A stretch of 58,757 bases of DNA from Terriglobales bacterium (GTDB taxonomy: Bacteria > Acidobacteriota > Terriglobia > Terriglobales > Acidobacteriaceae), in the NCBI GenBank assembly GCA_025980765.1, contig JAICXB010000026.1, positions 1 to 58,757 of the forward strand, written 5' to 3'. Below, in pieces: positions 1 to 9,431 of the stretch. How positions within the stretch are numbered: the first letter of the stretch is position 1; the number at the start of each line of letters is the position of its first letter. Position numbers and translations under genes: made by a program. The notes beneath the pieces are model-generated. The model made no database searches and was not told the origin of the DNA. It was given only the letters and a program-made list of their open reading frames with translations.

Positions 1-22
1 CGATATAGTGGGTTGCATTCAT
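1..22 (-). CDS. Start of a gene running off the left edge
   Basis: Only the first seven codons are inside the window (Met-Asn-Ala-Thr-His-Tyr-Ile). The start is supported by an AGGAGA ribosome binding site at 28-33, a few bases upstream of the ATG on the minus strand. Nothing can be said about the function. Confidence 0.4.
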
Positions 23-342
23 GGGTTTCTCCTGAGTGTGCTTTCTGAGCCGGCGCTTGATCGCCGGTCTCGGCATAGTAGCCCTCGGGAGAACCCTTCT
101 TCATACTTATCCATTCAAACAGCCTGAGAGCCTGTCGGAGAGAAACTTTCTGATTCGGTGTTTGAAGTTCCTGTAAGTGAGTCAGGCTCCTATGCCTGGG
201 TGAACATACGAATAACTTTGGATGCGATGATGTTGGACGTGAGACCCACTCATCGAACACCGCGATGAGTGGGGACCCGCACCCGGCCACACTCGGCGGG
301 CCGGCATAGCCTTGGTTTTTACCCTGATTACAGACCCGTGAG
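23..342. other. Intergenic region with an 11-bp hairpin
   Basis: I see no credible gene here. The stretch holds a perfect inverted repeat, arms 245-255 and 263-273 with a 7-base loop, built on the word CGATGAGTGGG. The same word recurs near 4750, so it may be a small dispersed repeat. The hairpin lies between two minus-strand genes and lacks an obvious T-tract, so a terminator role is uncertain. Confidence 0.5.
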
Positions 343-867
343 TTACTTAAAGCGTTGGCCGACTGCCGAAGCGCAGCCTGTCACCAGCACGTTTCCAGCC
401 GTGTCGAGGAATTCGACGGTCGCCTCGCTGGTCAGTTGGTCGTCGTCTATGGTGATGGCTTGCGTGATTCGCTGCGTTCCCCTTTGCGTGCCGGGTGCAG
501 GCGGATTGGGTGGGGTGGTAAACAGCAGGAAGGCCTCCGAGGTGGCCGTAAAGGTATGTTCTCCGGTGCGACTCCAGATGCCGTGGCCGGGACTGCGCTG
601 ACCGGGCGCAAATGCCGGACTGGCCGTAGTCTCCAGCAGCGTGCCATGGCTATTGAAAGTCAGGAATGCCGAAAACGGCGGATTTTGTACGCCGGTGGCG
701 CAGTTATAGGTGGCGACCTGCACGCGCCAGGTTCCCACGATGCCATCGCGATCGGAATCGTGGTCGCTGCCTTGCGCCACAGCGCTGGTGAGGAGAGCGA
801 CAATGCTGAACAGCGCCAATGCCCACGCGATTGGCAAGCGAGAACGCTTCGAAGCTTGTGAACTCAT
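343..867 (-). CDS. Secreted protein of unknown function
   Basis: This 174-residue protein begins with a basic stretch and a hydrophobic segment (about residues 12-31) ending near Ala-Gln, a typical signal peptide, so it is probably exported. The mature part starts with an Asp-rich segment followed by Gly-Thr-Trp-Arg-Val, a pattern seen in lipocalin-like and other small beta-barrel exported proteins, but I do not recognise the family. The ATG at 867 is preceded by a good AAGGAGAA ribosome binding site. Overlapping plus-strand frames are shadows. It is divergently arranged with the regulator at 1020. Confidence 0.75.
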   Translation of the reverse strand: MSSQASKRSRLPIAWALALFSIVALLTSAVAQGSDHDSDRDGIVGTWRVQVATYNCATGVQNPPFSAFLTFNSHGTLLETTASPAFAPGQRSPGHGIWSRTGEHTFTATSEAFLLFTTPPNPPAPGTQRGTQRITQAITIDDDQLTSEATVEFLDTAGNVLVTGCASAVGQRFK

Positions 868-1019
868 TTTTGTTTCTCCTTTTGCTCGATGCTCGCCCGA
901 ATCGCTGGCGCATCGATTGCAACCTCATCCTGACGCTTGCTCGCGCTGCCGACCATAGAGCGCGGCTGAAGAGAAGCTGAAGTTTTTCTGTAGGGGCGAG
1001 TAGCACAGCAAGCGCATTT

Positions 1020-2792
1020 GTGGCACTCTTGGCTGCTCCTTCTAAAATGCCAAGCTCTTCTACATTTCGTTTTGGCGATTTTGAGCTCGATCTCGCAGCC
1101 TACGAGCTGCGGCGGCGGGGCCGTCCAGTACGCTTAGAGCGCCGAGCAATGGACCTGTTGATCCTGCTGGTGGAGCGGCGGCGCCAGCTCGTGACCCGCA
1201 ACGACATGGTGCAGCGGCTGTGGGGTCCGGATGTTTTCGTTGACGTCGAAACCGGTCTGAACACAGCGGTTCGCAAGGTGCGGCAGGCCTTGGGCGACGC
1301 TCCGCAAAATGCCGCATTTGTCGAGACAGTGCCGAGCAAGGGCTACCGCTTCATTGCCCAGGTCGAACTGATCGAGGGAGCGGCAGTGGAAAACCGTCAG
1401 CAAACCACCATCGCTGTACTGCCGTTTGAAAACCTGGGCAATCCGGAACGCGAATACCTCGCTGATGGGCTGACGGAAGAAACCATCGCCGCACTGGGAC
1501 AAATCGATCCGGACCATTTCTTTGTGATTGGCCGCAGGTCGGTGATGGCATATACAAGCACTTCGAAGACGCTGGCTGAAATCGGCCGTGAACTCTCAGC
1601 TACTTATCTGGTGGAGAGCTCGGTGCAGAGTGAAGGTGGACGAGTGCGCATCACTTCGAAGCTGATTCGCGCGCGCGACCAGGTGCAGATCTGGTCGGAA
1701 TCCTATGATGCCGAGCCGAGCAGCATGTTGATATTCCAGCGCGAGCTGAGCACCGCCATTGCTGAGCAGGTTCGCCGGCGCCTTTCACCCGAACGCCTCA
1801 TTGCGCTGGCGCGGCGGCAAACACAATACCCTGCGGCCTATGATCACTATCTTCGGGGGCGCCACTTCTGGAATCAACTCAAGCCGGCGACCACGCGGCC
1901 GGCGCTTGACTGCTATGCTCGCGCTACTGAAGTCGATTCGGAATACGCGCTGGCCTGGACTGGGTTGGCGGATGCCTATTCAACCAGCCCCATCAATGGC
2001 GATGCCCGCCCGCAGGAGATGTGGCCGCGCGCCCGCGATGCGGTGGCGCGCGCGGTTCGCTCTGAACCGGAACTCGCAGAAGTCCAGGCCTCCGTGGGCT
2101 TTCTCAATTTTTTCCTGGAATGGGACTGGCTGGCGGCGGAGGCCGCCTTTCGCAAAGCGATCGCGATCGATCCCAGCTATTCGCTCGCGCACCGGCTTCT
2201 GGGAACGGTGCTCTCGCAGTCCGGCCGGCATGAGGAAGCCAACGCCGCTCTTCGCCGGTCCCGCGAACTTGATCCGCTTTATGCCATGAACCACTCCCAA
2301 TCGGCGCTGGTCGCCTTTCAGGCCGGCGATTATCCCGCTGCAATCCAGCATGGCCGGCACGCGGTGGTGATCGATCCCGAGTTTTGGATCAGCTATTTTC
2401 AGCTCGGGCAAGTGTATACGCAAACCGGAGAAGTGGATCTGGCGCTGGAAGTTCTCGCGAAGGCCGGCAGGTATTCGGGCGGCAACAGCAAAGCGCTTGC
2501 CTTGCGTGGCTATCTGCTGGCCAAGATCGGCCGCACCCAGGAGGCGCGTGAAGTGCTAAACACATTACAAACGCTGGCTCGAGAAAAATATGTCCCGCCG
2601 TACGCAATGGCGCTGGTATGTGCCGGCCTCAGTGAATGCGACAACGCTCTCGGCTGGCTCGATCGCGCGCATGGCGCGCGTGACGTCCATCTCTTATTCC
2701 TGCTCGTAGATCCAAAATGGGACCCGTTCCGCGATGACCCGCGCTTCGTCGCAATCCTCAAGCGTTGTGGCTTCCTCGACAGCATGCTCTGA
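1020..2792 (+). CDS. Winged-helix, TolB-like and TPR regulator
   Basis: This 590-residue protein has an OmpR/CadC-type winged-helix DNA-binding domain at about 16-115 (Phe-Arg-Phe-Gly-Asp-Phe-Glu-Leu-Asp start, and the Thr-Val-Pro-Ser-Lys-Gly-Tyr-Arg-Phe end of the domain). A TolB/FlgO-like domain follows at about 127-240 (IAVLPFENLGNPEREYLADG). The rest, to about 570, is tetratricopeptide repeats. No membrane segment is visible, unlike CadC. Such fusions are common in Acidobacteriota and are thought to be transcription regulators sensing through the TPR part; the target is unknown. The GTG at 1020 opens the frame; ATG at 1047 is an equally good start. Neither has a strong ribosome binding site. 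Confidence 0.85.
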   Translation: MALLAAPSKMPSSSTFRFGDFELDLAAYELRRRGRPVRLERRAMDLLILLVERRRQLVTRNDMVQRLWGPDVFVDVETGLNTAVRKVRQALGDAPQNAAFVETVPSKGYRFIAQVELIEGAAVENRQQTTIAVLPFENLGNPEREYLADGLTEETIAALGQIDPDHFFVIGRRSVMAYTSTSKTLAEIGRELSATYLVESSVQSEGGRVRITSKLIRARDQVQIWSESYDAEPSSMLIFQRELSTAIAEQVRRRLSPERLIALARRQTQYPAAYDHYLRGRHFWNQLKPATTRPALDCYARATEVDSEYALAWTGLADAYSTSPINGDARPQEMWPRARDAVARAVRSEPELAEVQASVGFLNFFLEWDWLAAEAAFRKAIAIDPSYSLAHRLLGTVLSQSGRHEEANAALRRSRELDPLYAMNHSQSALVAFQAGDYPAAIQHGRHAVVIDPEFWISYFQLGQVYTQTGEVDLALEVLAKAGRYSGGNSKALALRGYLLAKIGRTQEAREVLNTLQTLAREKYVPPYAMALVCAGLSECDNALGWLDRAHGARDVHLLFLLVDPKWDPFRDDPRFVAILKRCGFLDSML

Positions 2793-2957
2793 GACACAGC
2801 CGCTCGCGACGGAAGCCACCCTGAGTCCCTGGGGAAGAGGCGCTAACAAATTCAGGTCTCCGGTCGGCGGAGCAATGATTTATGCGCGCCTGCCCGGGTC
2901 CATTCCGAGCTTTCGGCCGATTGGACTAGTCAGAGCTGATTCCCCACGACTCATCCA

Positions 2958-4697
2958 CTATCTCACTGCCGCGATGAATACCGCGAACGGTGGCAAGATG
3001 ACGTGATTGAGCGGCACTGCCGGCGGCTTTCTCAGATTTTCGGGTTCGGGCGCTATTAGGAGCGGGCTTGCCATGGCGCTGCGGATTCCTTTTTGGGATA
3101 GATCGAAAGCAATGGACTTTGTCTGCGCACTCATATTGAGCGCAACTACTATCGAATCGCCCTTGCCCGGGTTCTTGCGCAGGAATGACAGGACATCAGG
3201 ATCGTCCCGATTCAGATCGACGTAATCTCCGTTCAGCAGCGCGGACTGGCTGTGGCGCAACGCCAGCAGCCGTTTATAGAAGCTCAGAATTGAGTTGGGA
3301 TCTTTCTCCTCGGCGGTCACGTTGTACTTTGCTGCGCTGGGCGGGACCGGTAGCCAGGGCTTTGCGGCGGTGCTGAAGCCTGCGTTTTGGGAGCTGTTCC
3401 ACTGCATGGGCGTGCGCTCGCCGTCGCGTCCCTTCTCCCTGGGCCAGCCGATTTTGCCGATGGGATCTTTCACGTCCTCCTTGCGCGCCGGAGGAGTGGT
3501 GCGCATGCCTAACTCTTCGCCGTAGTACATCTGCGGAGTGGCGCGGGGGGTGAGCAGCAAGGCCGCCATCAGCTTGGCAATTTGATCGTTGTGAACCCCG
3601 TCACCATAGCGGTCCCACTGCCGCGGCTGATCGTGATTGCTGAAGAAGTATTCGGGCCAGCCTCCCGCCGAATTGGTTTCAACTTCGTCGAGCAGCTTCC
3701 GGAAGGTTGGCGCAGAAAGCCGGTTGACATCGGCAATCTGGAAGTCCATTGGCAGTTGGATTTCGTCGTGGTGGGCTCCGTATATTTTCGTAAGCTCTGC
3801 GATGCTGGGCTCATCGGCTTCGCTGATCAGCACCGGACTCCCCAGATACCCATCGACAATTCGCCGCAGCTCGCGGAGAACATCGTGCACCTCAGGAAGA
3901 TTGTCGGTGTACTTGTGCTCGATGTTGGGATCGCCGTACGCATTTGTACCGGGCAGAATCGGGTCGTCGTGGAGATTGGAATCTTCAAACAAACGCGAGA
4001 CCGCATCGATGCGGAAGCCCGCCGCGCCATGATTGAGCCAGAAGCGCACAACATCAAACATGGCTTTCTGCACTTGCGGGTTGCGCCAATTCAGATCTGG
4101 CTGTTGCGGATAGAAATAGTGGTAGTCGTACTGATTGGTGGTGGGATCGAGCGTCCAGGCTGAATGTCCGAACCAGGAGAGCCAGTTGTTGGGCGGCCCG
4201 CCATTCTTGCCATCGCGCCAGATGTACCAGTCGCGTTTCGGATTGGTTCGTGACGAGCGCGATGCCAGGAACCAGGGGTGCTGGTCCGATGTGTGATTGA
4301 TCACGAAATCCATAATCACGCGAATACCTCGCCGTTTGGCCTCGCGGACCAGACGGTCAAAATCTGCCATTGTTCCAAATTGGGGATCGATTGCCTCGTA
4401 ATTGGAAATGTCGTATCCGAAATCCACTCGCGGAGAGGGATACATCGGGGTGATCCAGATCGCGTCAATACCAAGCTGCTTGAGGTAATCGAGGCGAGAG
4501 GTAATCCCGTTGATGTCGCCAATTCCGTCGCCATTCGTGTCCTGAAAGCTGCGTGGATAAATTTCGTAGATCACCGCGTGTTTCCACCATGGAGATTGGC
4601 TGGCGTTGGATTGGGCTGGCGAGGAAAGAAGGGTCAGCAGAATGAAAACAATGGCGATCGCGAGGGACTGCAGCAATGAGACTGGCCGACGAGGCAT
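2958..4697 (-). CDS. Secreted GH13 alpha-amylase family glycosidase
   Basis: A 579-residue glycoside hydrolase of family 13, most like oligo-1,6-glucosidase/alpha-glucosidase. A signal peptide covers about residues 5-33, so it acts outside the cytoplasm. The four GH13 regions are visible: DFVINHTSD; GFRIDAV with the nucleophile Asp near 231; LISEADE with the acid/base Glu near 293; and FSNHDQPR with the third acid near 356. The QDTNGDGIGD stretch near 55 is a typical GH13 calcium-binding-like loop. It probably hydrolyses malto- or isomalto-oligosaccharides; trehalose synthase is less likely because no extra domain is present. The frame opens with TTG at 4706, but ATG at 4697 is preferred. Confidence 0.9.
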   Translation of the reverse strand: MPRRPVSLLQSLAIAIVFILLTLLSSPAQSNASQSPWWKHAVIYEIYPRSFQDTNGDGIGDINGITSRLDYLKQLGIDAIWITPMYPSPRVDFGYDISNYEAIDPQFGTMADFDRLVREAKRRGIRVIMDFVINHTSDQHPWFLASRSSRTNPKRDWYIWRDGKNGGPPNNWLSWFGHSAWTLDPTTNQYDYHYFYPQQPDLNWRNPQVQKAMFDVVRFWLNHGAAGFRIDAVSRLFEDSNLHDDPILPGTNAYGDPNIEHKYTDNLPEVHDVLRELRRIVDGYLGSPVLISEADEPSIAELTKIYGAHHDEIQLPMDFQIADVNRLSAPTFRKLLDEVETNSAGGWPEYFFSNHDQPRQWDRYGDGVHNDQIAKLMAALLLTPRATPQMYYGEELGMRTTPPARKEDVKDPIGKIGWPREKGRDGERTPMQWNSSQNAGFSTAAKPWLPVPPSAAKYNVTAEEKDPNSILSFYKRLLALRHSQSALLNGDYVDLNRDDPDVLSFLRKNPGKGDSIVVALNMSAQTKSIAFDLSQKGIRSAMASPLLIAPEPENLRKPPAVPLNHVILPPFAVFIAAVR

Positions 4698-4786
4698 GGC
4701 GGGCAATTATAGTTGGAGCGATTCCGAGCACCCGCTAATTGAAAAGCGCCGATGAGTGGGGGCACCGCATCCTCGTATGCCCTGAC

Positions 4787-5986
4787 CTACTTAACCAATC
4801 TGAGTTTCTTGCGGTTGATGGCGTTTTGCAGGGCTTCGATCAGGGCTTCGGGGCCTTCTTCGGCGGTCACCAAAACATCTAAATCGGTTTTCCAATCGGC
4901 CCATTTGCCTTTGGTCACGACCACGATGGGGGCCTGAGGATTGCTCTCGCGGAAGAGGTTCGTCATCTCCTCGACGGTGTTGCTGGAGAGCGTGTAGCTG
5001 ACCACCGCGGCGTGGAACTTGCCCTTCTTAACGATCTGCAGCGCTTCTTGTCGGTTGTTGGGACGAACCACGTGGAAACCGGCGTGGGTCAGCGCATAAT
5101 CGCGCAACTTGGCAGCGTCGGGGTCGCCGCTCAAAAGCAGGACGGAAGAGCGGTCGCCGGGCGCTGCCTGGGAGTGCCTGGGCTTCTCGCGCAGATAGTT
5201 CGCGATCGACTCTTCGAGAAACACTTCGATCGTTCCGCCCGCGCGGACCAGATCGGGAACAACATAGCTGAGATTGATGCCCAGAAGATTGCGCTGAACG
5301 AACTCTCCAATCACATCCTGTAGGATGCGCGCCTCGCGCACCAGCATGGGAAGAGTGTAGCCCTGCTGCAGCCGCACCAATCCATGTTTGGCTGCGGCGG
5401 TCATAGACGAAGCAGCAGGCTCACCGTAGGCGTTCCCAATCAATTCGTCGAATACCGTGCCCAGGTGGTCAATTCTCTCGCTTCGTGTCAGGCGGATCGC
5501 TGCCATGCTTTCGTCGCGATTCACGCGCTCGAACCATTCCTCAATCACCTGCTCTTTGAGTTCGCGCAGCAACTCCGAGAGGCGTTTAGGTCTGACGGGT
5601 ACATGCGCGTGGCCCCGAGGATTCCCCAATTTGCCAGTAATCCTCTCGATCAACTGCGGAATATCGGCAGGCTTTACCACATAATCGTCCACCTGCTGGC
5701 GGATAGCTTCCAGCGCAGTTTCGAACGCGGGATAGCCAGTGAGGATGATAGTGGTCGCTTCCGGCTGGATGCGGCGCATAGCGCTGACGATCGTGAATCC
5801 GTCGCCCGGGGAATCGATGTTGAGGTCGGAAATCAGGACCGAGAATTTCTCGGTGGTGATGAGCTTGAGCGCCTCGGTGACGTTGGCGGCGACGGTCATC
5901 TCGAAGCCGGACTGCTCCAGAATCGCGGGCAAAGTTAGCCTTATGCCGGGCTCATCATCGACAAAGAGGATTCTCGGTTTGGCCAT
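4787..5986 (-). CDS. Response regulator with two receiver domains
   Basis: A 399-residue protein. Residues 1-120 form a complete receiver domain (ILFVDDEPG acidic pair, SDLNIDSPGDG containing the phospho-acceptor Asp, ILTGYP, and VVKPADI with the conserved Lys). A helical middle region (about 135-270) resembles the N-terminal sensory domain of RsbR/RsbT-type co-antagonists. A second receiver-like domain (about 280-390) has Ala-Val-Val-Ser-Tyr where the acceptor Asp should be, so it is probably a pseudo-receiver. No DNA-binding or enzymatic output is visible. ATG at 5986 sits just before the receiver core; 6004 and 6016 are alternatives in frame. No partner kinase is adjacent. Confidence 0.85.
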   Translation of the reverse strand: MAKPRILFVDDEPGIRLTLPAILEQSGFEMTVAANVTEALKLITTEKFSVLISDLNIDSPGDGFTIVSAMRRIQPEATTIILTGYPAFETALEAIRQQVDDYVVKPADIPQLIERITGKLGNPRGHAHVPVRPKRLSELLRELKEQVIEEWFERVNRDESMAAIRLTRSERIDHLGTVFDELIGNAYGEPAASSMTAAAKHGLVRLQQGYTLPMLVREARILQDVIGEFVQRNLLGINLSYVVPDLVRAGGTIEVFLEESIANYLREKPRHSQAAPGDRSSVLLLSGDPDAAKLRDYALTHAGFHVVRPNNRQEALQIVKKGKFHAAVVSYTLSSNTVEEMTNLFRESNPQAPIVVVTKGKWADWKTDLDVLVTAEEGPEALIEALQNAINRKKLRLVK

Positions 5987-6016
5987 GCTGGATTTGGATT
6001 CCATGGCTCGCGGCAT

Positions 6017-6300
6017 TCAGGATCGGACTACTTCCAGTTCACCCCGTGAGATGCGGGTTTGAGGGAGTTTGTTTGTAAGAAAGCTGCCGGTTGCTAGCTG
6101 CTGGTTTCTATCTCGAGCGAGAACCAAAAGCAACATCTCACACGGATCGAACGGATGGTACGGATCCGACGGATAAACTCCAGCAAGGGCCAAATTCAAT
6201 CAGTGGAATCCGTCTTACCCGTTTCATCTGTATGAGATGTTGCCTTTAGCTAGCAGCCAGCAGCTAGCAGCTGAATTGCGTTTTTCCGCAACCTCTTTAG
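6017..6300. repeat. Intergenic repeats (CGGAT and GCTAGCAGC words)
   Basis: No gene is seen. The stretch carries two repeat families. One is words of the type TAGCAGCCAGCAGCTAGCAG at 6088-6110 (inverted) and 6246-6274, which recur near 22,340, 22,550 and 34,355. The other is a CGGAT-rich block at 6136-6235 whose two halves are inverted (ACGGATCGAACGGAT against ATCCGTCTTACCCG), resembling blocks at 16,700 and 23,940. Confidence 0.6.
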
Positions 6301-7074
6301 CTACGAAATCCGGTGCGCATGGCTGCGCATCAACTCCGGCAGGACCTCTGCTGCGCGGCGGCGATAGAGCACATCAGCTACCGAGGACAGTACTGTCTCC
6401 TCCGGATTCACTTCGACCATCAATCCTGTTTTCCCTCTGGCTGCAATCGCCCAGTTCACGATGTACTGAAACACTGCCGTGGTGCCAACGACCAGCACAA
6501 GATCGCAATCTCCGGCGGCAATGAAGTGATCGATCCGCTGGAATACCGCCTGATCGATGGTCTCTCCGAACCACACCACGCCGGGGCGCAGGGTGCCATC
6601 GTCGCATTTGGGGCAGGGAGGCGGCAGTTCGGTAAGGGGAGCACGATCGCGATAGTTGCAACTGATACAGGTGTTCAGAAAGAGATCGCCGTGCACGTGG
6701 ACCATGCGATTCACATCGGTTTGCGCGCGTTCGTGCAGATCGTCGACATTCTGGGTGATCAGCAGTGCCTCTCGTGCGGACGACACTAATTGTGCCAGCG
6801 CCAGATGAGCGGCGTTGGGTTGCGCGCTTCGCGCCTGTGCGCGCCGCCAGTTGTACCACTCCCAAACCAGCTGGGGATTGGCGGCAAAAGCCTCCGGAGT
6901 CGCCAACTTAGTGGGATCGAGATTGCGCCAATATCCGCCCTCGCCGCGGAAAGTTTGCAAGCCGCTGTCGGCGGAGAGCCCGGCTCCAGTGATGATCAGC
7001 AGGCGACCCTTGAGCCCGCGATCGAGATCGTCCGGCGTAAGTTTTCGCGGATTCAGGGTTGCCGCAGGGCGCAT
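6301..7074 (-). CDS. cobB: Class III sirtuin (NAD-dependent deacylase)
   Basis: A 257-residue Sir2 protein that removes acyl groups from lysines using NAD. Visible are the NAD-binding GAGLSADSG (about 30-38) and FRGEGGYW, the TQNVDDLH segment, the catalytic His128 in HVHGD, and four zinc cysteines at 136, 139, 154 and 157. Tyr74 and Arg77 (WEWYNWRRAQ) match the Tyr-x-x-Arg pair that marks class III sirtuins, known in SIRT5 and CobB for preference towards succinyl or malonyl groups; specificity here is inferred. It lies one base after the stop of the threonine aldolase gene and is probably co-transcribed with it. Confidence 0.92.
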   Translation of the reverse strand: MRPAATLNPRKLTPDDLDRGLKGRLLIITGAGLSADSGLQTFRGEGGYWRNLDPTKLATPEAFAANPQLVWEWYNWRRAQARSAQPNAAHLALAQLVSSAREALLITQNVDDLHERAQTDVNRMVHVHGDLFLNTCISCNYRDRAPLTELPPPCPKCDDGTLRPGVVWFGETIDQAVFQRIDHFIAAGDCDLVLVVGTTAVFQYIVNWAIAARGKTGLMVEVNPEETVLSSVADVLYRRRAAEVLPELMRSHAHRIS

Positions 7075-7075
7075 A

Positions 7076-8161
7076 TCAGCTACAGATTTGTCGAATGGTT
7101 TCTACCGCCTGCTCGCAATCGGAGCGGCTCACATCCATGTGGGTAAGCATTCGCACAAGAGATTCATTGATGACGCTGCCGATCACGTTGCGCTCGCGTA
7201 GCCGGCGAAGCAGCTCGCTGGAGCTCATTCCAGTAGCGGTCACGTCGAAGACAACGATATTGGTGCGGACCTTGGCGGGGTTGATTCCTATTCCGGGAAT
7301 CTGAGCCAGTCCTTCGGCGAGAACGCGCGCATTCGCGTGGTCCTCCGGCAAACGCTTTGGCATCTCCTCCAGTGCGATGAGGCCGGCCGCAGCCAGGATG
7401 CCGGCCTGGCGCATTCCCCCGCCCAGCGCCTTTCGCACCGAGCGTGCCTGATCGATGAAGCTGCGGTTGGCTACCAGCATGGAACCCACCGGAGCGCCGA
7501 GTCCTTTTGACAGACAAAACATGATGGAGTCGAACTTGCGCGTGATCTCCGCGACTGACTTGCCCAGAGCCGCGGCAGCGTTGAAGATGCGCGCGCCATC
7601 GAGATGCACGGCAATGCCGCGCTCGTGCGCAGAGTCGCAGATCTCTTCCATCACGTCGACTGGAGTGATGGTGCCCCCGGCCATATTGTGCGTGTTCTCG
7701 ATCTCGATGAGGCCGGTTTGGGCGCGCGCGTAACCTGGCGCGGCAATCTTCTTCTTGATCTCTGGCCAGGTGAGAATGCCGTCTTCTCCGCGGATGGTGC
7801 GCAGGATGCATCCGGAAAACCAGGCCGGCATGCTCATCTCCCAATCGAGAATGTGGGCGCGGTCTTCGCAGACGATCTCCTGACCGGGACGCGTGTGCAG
7901 CTTGATCGCGATCTGATTGCCCATGGTGCCACTGGGCACGAAAATCGCAGCTTCACGTCCGAAGATGCGCGCCGCTGCGGCTTCTAGGCGATTGACGGTA
8001 GGGTCCTCGCCGTACACATCGTCGCCAACTTCAGCCTCGGCCATCGCGCGGCGCATCGCAGGGGTTGGACGAGTCACGGTATCGCTGCGGAGATCGATCA
8101 CGGCTCCGAGTTTTGTGGTCTGTTCTTGTTCTTCGATTGTTTGGGGTGAGGAGCTGTTCAT
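7076..8161 (-). CDS. ltaE: Low-specificity L-threonine aldolase
   Basis: A 361-residue PLP-dependent enzyme that splits L-threonine or L-allo-threonine into glycine and acetaldehyde. The N-terminal [19 protein letters not shown], the [15 protein letters not shown] segment, [11 protein letters not shown] and the PLP-binding Lys219 in [12 protein letters not shown] are all typical. Length is normal for the family. The sirtuin gene begins just after its stop, and hemW lies six bases upstream on the same strand, so hemW-ltaE-sirtuin may form one transcription unit. Confidence 0.92.
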   Translation of the reverse strand: MNSSSPQTIEEQEQTTKLGAVIDLRSDTVTRPTPAMRRAMAEAEVGDDVYGEDPTVNRLEAAAARIFGREAAIFVPSGTMGNQIAIKLHTRPGQEIVCEDRAHILDWEMSMPAWFSGCILRTIRGEDGILTWPEIKKKIAAPGYARAQTGLIEIENTHNMAGGTITPVDVMEEICDSAHERGIAVHLDGARIFNAAAALGKSVAEITRKFDSIMFCLSKGLGAPVGSMLVANRSFIDQARSVRKALGGGMRQAGILAAAGLIALEEMPKRLPEDHANARVLAEGLAQIPGIGINPAKVRTNIVVFDVTATGMSSSELLRRLRERNVIGSVINESLVRMLTHMDVSRSDCEQAVETIRQICS

Positions 8162-8167
8162 TCTCGT

Positions 8168-9343
8168 CTAGCTTACCTTCTCTGCGGAGATGAAGCGTTC
8201 GAAGACTTCGTTGGAAAGCAGGCGGCCGCGCGAAGTCAGGCGAAGGTTCGTACTGTTGCGTTCGAGCAAACCCAATGAGATCAAATCCTCGAACTCGGCG
8301 AGTGTTTCCTTGACAGGATTGACGCGGTCCCGATCGATGCCGCGATTCAGCCGCAGGCCCAAAAACAACTGTTCCTCCGCCGCTTGATGATGATCGATAA
8401 CAGTCTGGTTCACCGCAAAATTACCAGACAGGTATTTCGCCAGATCGTCGGTATTGCTGAAGCGCACGGATTCGCAGCGCGAGCTTGGATTGAGAGCCGG
8501 CAGCATGGAATGGGCATCCAGTCCAAATCCGAGATACGGCTCTCGCGTCCAATATTTCAAGTTGTGACGGGACTCGAAGCCGGGCCGGGCAAAGTTGGAT
8601 ATCTCATATTGGGATATTCCCGCTGCTGCAAGTAAGTCGATCGCTTCCAGATACAGCTCCGCGGCAAGGTCCGGGTCGGGCACATGATGTGCATGATAGC
8701 GGGCGCCACCGGCGATCAACTCGCGTCCCAGGCGAGAGTCTTCATCGACTTCCAGGATGTACACACTGGCGTGCGGCACGCCTGAGGCGACCACTTGCTG
8801 CAGCGATTCTCTCCAACTTGCAGCCGTTTGGTGCGGCAGGCCGGCAATGAGGTCGACGTTGATGTTCTCGATCCCGCTCTCGCGCAGCGCCGCGATATCG
8901 GCCATCGTTTGTGCCGCCGTGTGCAGGCGTCCGACTGCGGCGGTTTCGCGATCGATGAACGATTGCACGCCAAGGCTGATCCGATTAGTCCCACACTCGA
9001 CCAGAGCATCAAGAATGTCGGGACGAAGCGTCCCCGGAGCGCACTCCACCGTAACTTCTGCCCCGGTTAACGTTTCTAATTGATTGTGGACAGCGTTGAA
9101 GACGCGCTGGAGTTGCGCGGGAGCCAGCGTGCTCGGCGTTCCTCCGCCGATGTAAATGGTGTCAACGGGCTTGTCCAATTGTGCGCCCATTTCTGCAGCC
9201 AAATGTTCGGCGCCGGCGATCTCTGATTCAATTCGCGAGACATAGTTGTCCATCTTGTCCCGCGAAAATACGTCAGAGGCGAAGTTGCAGAAGGTACACT
9301 TCGAGCGGCAAAACGGGACCGAAATGTAGATGCCCAGGGACAT
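8168..9343 (-). CDS. hemW: HemW-like radical SAM protein
   Basis: A 391-residue radical SAM protein of the HemN/HemW family. The cluster-binding motif is Cys12-x3-Cys16-x2-Cys19 in [12 protein letters not shown]; the extra cysteine of true coproporphyrinogen oxidase HemN is absent, which fits HemW, a heme-binding and heme-transfer protein. [10 protein letters not shown], the Glu-Cys-Ala-Pro-Gly-Thr region, GVQSF and a C-terminal HemN domain are present. The open frame extends far upstream to about 10,063, but that part is only the shadow of the ketoacyl synthase gene; ATG at 9343 is chosen because the conserved family start ([12 protein letters not shown]) lies there. Confidence 0.9.
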   Translation of the reverse strand: MSLGIYISVPFCRSKCTFCNFASDVFSRDKMDNYVSRIESEIAGAEHLAAEMGAQLDKPVDTIYIGGGTPSTLAPAQLQRVFNAVHNQLETLTGAEVTVECAPGTLRPDILDALVECGTNRISLGVQSFIDRETAAVGRLHTAAQTMADIAALRESGIENINVDLIAGLPHQTAASWRESLQQVVASGVPHASVYILEVDEDSRLGRELIAGGARYHAHHVPDPDLAAELYLEAIDLLAAAGISQYEISNFARPGFESRHNLKYWTREPYLGFGLDAHSMLPALNPSSRCESVRFSNTDDLAKYLSGNFAVNQTVIDHHQAAEEQLFLGLRLNRGIDRDRVNPVKETLAEFEDLISLGLLERNSTNLRLTSRGRLLSNEVFERFISAEKVS

Positions 9344-9431
9344 GAGTGATGGCAGGAATAACCTCGTCGTTGCGCGGTAATGAACATTATAGGTGCCACG
9401 GACTAGAATGAGACCGGCCATGGGAGCGTGA

